Positions 59,745 through 64,000 of a stretch of 64,000 nucleotides of DNA are shown here, in pieces. Source of the stretch: an uncultured Muribaculaceae bacterium (GTDB lineage: Bacteria; Bacteroidota; Bacteroidia; Bacteroidales; Muribaculaceae); the NCBI GenBank assembly GCA_947525975.1, contig CANNVE010000011.1, forward strand, positions 1 to 64,000, in the 5' to 3' direction. The notes below the pieces were generated by a model. The model was not told the origin of the DNA, did no database searches, and saw nothing but the letters and a program-made list of their open reading frames with translations. A program made the translations under genes and the position numbers. Each line of letters opens with the position of its first letter. The first letter of the stretch is position 1.

Positions 59745-61529
59745 TTAAATGTTTCTAAGGATGTCTGATACGCATTCGCCTATGGCTTTTGCCATGAGCA
59801 CAGGCACGGCGTTGCCTATTTGCTGATATTGGCTCAAACCTTTTTCCCAACTCATTTTTGTCCTCATGCCTTCAAATATGAAGTCATCAGGGAAAGACTG
59901 GAGTCTTGCTCCTTCTCTTGCTGTGAAGTTTCTGTTGAGATGCGGATGTATGAAATTAGATTGAAATGACGCGGCTATCGTAGGAGCGGGCTGATCTCCA
60001 TGCAGACGTTGATTGTTCTGACTGAACTTAACGTTTGATTTTTCAGTCGGTGCTCCGCGTTTTACTGATCCATGCGTCTCCCAGACGTCTACAAGTGATT
60101 GTCCGGGCTTTATGGCTTCAAAGCGCGCGATGAGGCGTTTTGTGTGGTTCATTGCGATATGGTTAGTCACATATTGCATGTTTTGTCGCATCAGTGCTTG
60201 GTAGTCATTCTGTGGATCAACCGGATATTCCATCACTTCCGCGCCTTCGCAGGCATTAATCTGAGGCAGATCGCCTATCGCTTCGTCAATGGTGACGCGG
60301 TGGTCAATATCAAGGGGCTGAGGATGACAAGGCTTAAGATTCAGGTCGTGTCGGGTGCCTATGATGATGACCCGCTCCCTGTTTTGGGGCACTCCATAAT
60401 CAGATGCCATCAACACCTTGTATTCGACATCGTATCCTCCATGTTCGCCGGCATTGCGGAATGCGTCAAGAATTGTGGCCAGCACCTCGCCATTCTTCAT
60501 TGAGAGGAGACCTTTGACATTCTCCATGACAAAGGCCCTGGGAGAATACCAATCTATGAATTTGACAAAGCCATAAAACAATTGGTTTCTCGGATCATCA
60601 GCCACTTTGTTTCTGCGTTTGTTGGCCAGGCTGAATCCTTGACAGGGTGGGCCTCCGACTATGATGTCAGGTGTCGCGCCATTTAGCAAAGCATCAACTT
60701 CCGCCTTTTCGATGTCTGTTATGCTTTTGCATAAAAAAGGGGTGTCGGGAAAATTGCGTCGGAATGTCTTCGCGGCATTTTCATCGATGTCAGAGGCGAA
60801 AATGGATTTTATTCCAGCCATTGAAAAGCCTTTTGTCAAACCGCCGCATCCGGAGAATAAATCAATTGAAGTCAAAGCGTCATGAGGATATTCTACATGA
60901 TTGTGCAATCTGCCAATTATTTCTTGTAATGACAATTCGCATTTCTCAAACAGATTTTCCGCACCATCGGTTTTTTTTGTTGGCTTCAAAGATTTCGGAC
61001 GCATCGCTGAGATTATTTCCTTCCCGGTCAGATATAAGGGTTTGCCATCTATCCAATTAGTGCGCTCACGGTAACGGTCGAGCACCTTCTTTATGTCAAT
61101 TCCCTCTATTTTGCATTCGGATGCAAGCCTGTATACAAGATACTCGCCTTTTGGATCTGTATATCCGGCGTCTGACATCTCTTCTTGGGAATAAACGCGG
61201 CTGCCATCAACGATATAACAATAGGAAGCAGTTTCGTTTCCGAATTCATATAAGATGGCATATCGGGGATTGGCTATGTTGGGGTTTGTGTAATTTACCC
61301 ATCCGTCTCTGCCCTTTCCCAATCTGACATTATATTTTCCACAGCATCCGGTTTCTGCGTTATTGTGAATCCACTCCAATTGATTCTTTTGATCATTGCG
61401 GAAACATCCAATGAGGAATATTTCGTTTTTGTGGTCTGAAACGTTAACGTGATTGTTTTTCTCCGCATTTTCCAAACCGAAATCAAATTCAAAGAAAAGA
61501 TCTAATTGTTGAGTTGAGATGCTTGCCAT
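59745..61529 (-). CDS. DNA (cytosine-5)-methyltransferase with ~210-aa N-terminal extension
   Basis: DLFSGCGGLTKGFSMAG, GGPPCQGFSLANKRRN, FVMENVKGLLS, QIGNAVPVLMAKAIGE. Confidence 0.95.
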   Translation of the reverse strand: MASISTQQLDLFFEFDFGLENAEKNNHVNVSDHKNEIFLIGCFRNDQKNQLEWIHNNAETGCCGKYNVRLGKGRDGWVNYTNPNIANPRYAILYEFGNETASYCYIVDGSRVYSQEEMSDAGYTDPKGEYLVYRLASECKIEGIDIKKVLDRYRERTNWIDGKPLYLTGKEIISAMRPKSLKPTKKTDGAENLFEKCELSLQEIIGRLHNHVEYPHDALTSIDLFSGCGGLTKGFSMAGIKSIFASDIDENAAKTFRRNFPDTPFLCKSITDIEKAEVDALLNGATPDIIVGGPPCQGFSLANKRRNKVADDPRNQLFYGFVKFIDWYSPRAFVMENVKGLLSMKNGEVLATILDAFRNAGEHGGYDVEYKVLMASDYGVPQNRERVIIIGTRHDLNLKPCHPQPLDIDHRVTIDEAIGDLPQINACEGAEVMEYPVDPQNDYQALMRQNMQYVTNHIAMNHTKRLIARFEAIKPGQSLVDVWETHGSVKRGAPTEKSNVKFSQNNQRLHGDQPAPTIAASFQSNFIHPHLNRNFTAREGARLQSFPDDFIFEGMRTKMSWEKGLSQYQQIGNAVPVLMAKAIGECVSDILRNI

Positions 61530-61546
61530 ATCTTGTGATTGAAGGG

Positions 61547-63196
61547 TTAGGGGGTGTTTTTGGGGGTTAGGCGCATAAGGAGGGTGGGGCGGCGCGTGTC
61601 GACCGAGCGCTTTACGAGGGTGTCGGCCTCGATGTCAGCGTCGGGGTACATGGCTTGCACCGCGTCGAGGTCTTCGGGAGGGGCCAGTACGGTGATCGGT
61701 CCCTCTATGCCGGGCTCCAAGCGTCGCAGGCGGTCGCCGACGTAGAAGTTGAGGGTGTAGTAGCGGATGAGGGAGTCGTAGCCTATGTGGGAGTATACAG
61801 TCTCGCCATAAGATATGTCTTTGACTCTGCGCACGGCTTCCATGTCGGTCTTCGCGTTGAGCGCCATCGGCATTATGGCCGATGCGAAGCAGAAATACAG
61901 CGCGAGCACGGCGGCCGATGCGCTCAGGGTGTGGCTGGCTTTGTCGCGCTTTATCCAGTAAAGGCCGGCGAAGAAGGGAACGAGAGCAAGCGGATAGCGC
62001 CACCATGGCATTGGCTGCAGCGGCACCTTGCCTATGCCTGTGAATTGCGCGCAGATGGCTATGATCGGCGCTATAAGGCAGATGGCGAGGATGATGCGGT
62101 TGAAGATGGCCATGGCCCTTGATGCGTCATAAGCCATGAGTAGCCGTCCTATGCCATAGGCCAAGAACGGATACATAGGCAGGAGGTATACGCTGCGCTT
62201 GCTGGCCGGAATGCAATAGAAAATGAATATCACCAGGCTGACGGTAAGGGCAAATGCCGGAGCGTCGGGACCTGACCTGAATTTGCGCCACATTGACTTG
62301 ACCGATAATCCTCGGGCTTTGCGCCAAGGTTTAGAGGCGATCCATGAGATGGCGATGAATATGACGGCGAGAGTCCAGGGCACAAGGCCTGAAATGATGG
62401 TGACCACGTTGTAGGGCCAGGGATTGAGATGGCTGTCATATCCCATGTTGCCCGTGAGCCGGCCTATGTTTTCCTCATATGCGAGCGCCATGAATCCATC
62501 GCCGCCGATCTTGTAGGCTTGCCAATACCATAGCGCCGGGAGCACCATGGAGAGGATGCACACAAGCGTCAGCCATGCGAGCGAACGCCAGAAGTTATCG
62601 CCTCTGAGCAGGCAGAAAATGCCCATGGCAAGGCAGGGGAGCAGGGTGCCCACCGGGCCTTTGGTGAGGGCCGCGCCGCTAAGCAGCAGCGAAATCCACA
62701 GCAGGCGCAGCGGCTGCAGGCCTTCGCGGCTGCGCCATTCAAACATTTGATATAGAGCGAGGCACATGCAGGCTGTCAGCACCATATCGACGCGGCAGGC
62801 CACAGCGGCCCTGAACACCTCGAACGATGTGATCGTGATCACGGCCATGAGCATGGCCAGATCTTGAAGCCCATGGCGCGATGCCCATCTGTATCCGCCC
62901 ATGATCATGGCTATGGCTCCCAGGGCTGAAGGCAGCCTCGAAAGATAGGCATTGACCTCTCCGCCATTGAATATCCATGAGAAAATGGCTATCAGCCATG
63001 CCAGGAAAGGCGGTTTGTAGGGGATGTCGGCGCCGTAAGAGACAGGGAGTATCCAGTTGCCCGATTGCAGCATGGACATGGCCACGATCGCCTCGCGTGG
63101 CTCGCCCTTGGTGTTGAATACGGTCTGTCCGAGCCACGGCAGCAGCAATAGGGCCAGCATGATAAGCAGCAGCCAGCGAGCGTGTTTATTCTCCAT
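61547..63196 (-). CDS. ArnT/PMT-like membrane glycosyltransferase (GT39/83-like)
   Basis: NTKGEPREAIVAMSMLQSGNWILPVSYGADIPYKPPFLAWLIAIFSWIFNGGEVNAYLSRLPSAL. Confidence 0.88.
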   Translation of the reverse strand: MENKHARWLLLIMLALLLLPWLGQTVFNTKGEPREAIVAMSMLQSGNWILPVSYGADIPYKPPFLAWLIAIFSWIFNGGEVNAYLSRLPSALGAIAMIMGGYRWASRHGLQDLAMLMAVITITSFEVFRAAVACRVDMVLTACMCLALYQMFEWRSREGLQPLRLLWISLLLSGAALTKGPVGTLLPCLAMGIFCLLRGDNFWRSLAWLTLVCILSMVLPALWYWQAYKIGGDGFMALAYEENIGRLTGNMGYDSHLNPWPYNVVTIISGLVPWTLAVIFIAISWIASKPWRKARGLSVKSMWRKFRSGPDAPAFALTVSLVIFIFYCIPASKRSVYLLPMYPFLAYGIGRLLMAYDASRAMAIFNRIILAICLIAPIIAICAQFTGIGKVPLQPMPWWRYPLALVPFFAGLYWIKRDKASHTLSASAAVLALYFCFASAIMPMALNAKTDMEAVRRVKDISYGETVYSHIGYDSLIRYYTLNFYVGDRLRRLEPGIEGPITVLAPPEDLDAVQAMYPDADIEADTLVKRSVDTRRPTLLMRLTPKNTP

Positions 63197-63208
63197 CTCA
63201 GGTCTCGG

Positions 63209-63571
63209 TTATTTCTTTTTCTGTACCCGTGGTATCATGATCGATGTGTAGATCTGTATGGCTCCGCCGGCGAGGGTGAATGCCAAGGTGTCGCGCACCG
63301 GGTTGTGGGGAGGATAGAATAGGAAAAAGGCGCCTACGCAGAAGAATATCGAGGCCCATGCCTCGATGCGCACCAGGCGCTTCACTCGGGCGTTTGTGCC
63401 TCTGTAGGGCGAGAACACGCGCCCTATGAGAGTCAGGGCTGCTCCGCAGGCGTAGATGTATCTGAAAGCGGGATTCTGCACTGACATGGTCAGCAGCGGA
63501 ATGGCTATGCCTGCCACAATCAGCAGCATGCCTGTGATGACCAGCGCCATCATTATCTTGTCTTTAGTCAT
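63209..63571 (-). CDS. Small membrane protein of unknown function
   Basis: 120 aa with 3-4 hydrophobic segments. Confidence 0.6.
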   Translation of the reverse strand: MTKDKIMMALVITGMLLIVAGIAIPLLTMSVQNPAFRYIYACGAALTLIGRVFSPYRGTNARVKRLVRIEAWASIFFCVGAFFLFYPPHNPVRDTLAFTLAGGAIQIYTSIMIPRVQKKK

Positions 63572-63628
63572 AATCTTAGGGGGTTAGTTGACGGCATCCG
63601 GCTGTAGATGACCGGATGAGGGCGAGAC

Positions 63629-63919
63629 TCACTCGAATACGTATACGTCTTCGCCTTGGCGCACCATGTTGTATTGCTCGCGCACCACCCTTTCCATTGC
63701 TTCGGGGTCATGCGAAAGCTGGCGGTTGAGCAGTTGGTAGCGCTCAAGGGTGTCATTGGCCAGGGCGATCTCATATTGCAGGCTGTCGACGGTGCGGCTG
63801 TATTCCATGTATCTGAACACGGAATTATCCTGCAGGAAGAGCATGTAGGCCAAAAACATGATGACGCATGCGGCTACGATGGAGAAGTATCGGCGCGTCC
63901 AGTGCCAGAGGTCTTTCAT
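63629..63919 (-). CDS. FtsB/DivIC-like septum formation initiator
   Basis: 96 aa: TM segment then coiled-coil; ERYQLLNRQLSHDPEAMERVVREQYNMVRQGEDVYVFE. Confidence 0.85.
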   Translation of the reverse strand: MKDLWHWTRRYFSIVAACVIMFLAYMLFLQDNSVFRYMEYSRTVDSLQYEIALANDTLERYQLLNRQLSHDPEAMERVVREQYNMVRQGEDVYVFE

Positions 63920-64000
63920 TTCAGTGTCAGTCGGTTTGAGTTTTTTCCCAAAGATACATGCGGTCGCTGGGGCGTATCTTCCCGGGCACTTTTATTGAGA

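Noticed and set aside
58869-61529. Prophage or integrative element remnant around the RM genes
   Set aside because: No integrase, structural phage genes, tRNA junction or direct repeats seen; only a small RM island is supported.

Overview
The window looks like a chromosomal segment from a Bacteroidales genome, probably Muribaculaceae-like. That assignment rests on gene content, the fused nuoCD, the absence of nuoEFG, and TTTG-N19-21-TAnnTTTG promoters. Most of it is housekeeping: kdsA, rsmE, mnmA, aspA, pdxB, purD, a THUMP RNA methyltransferase, a Dcu transporter, clpB, fba, ribBA, an LptF/G-type permease, an ArnT-like transferase, and two tRNAs. Five regions stand out. (1) A complete 8-gene F1Fo ATP synthase operon (atpDCBEFHAG) sits inside a nuo (complex I) operon, between nuoH and nuoI. 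(2) A ~9.6 kb co-directional cluster at 49175..58814 encodes a transmembrane Ser/Thr kinase, a stand-alone LytTR protein, three FHA proteins, a secreted caspase-like protease, zinc-ribbon modules including an unlisted 50-aa protein, a PP2C phosphatase, a Sel1-repeat protein and two acidic glycine-zipper proteins. It is the best candidate for an undescribed system. (3) A compact AT-richer restriction-modification island follows, whose endonuclease appears split at an A5 run and a GTGA junction. (4) A strongly structured ~240-nt leader or ncRNA lies upstream of an unknown gene at 14031..14272 (minus). (5) A RING/TerD-like 758-aa protein has an attenuator-like leader. No rRNA, CRISPR array or prophage was recognised. 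All family calls come from reading motifs by eye; no database search was run.
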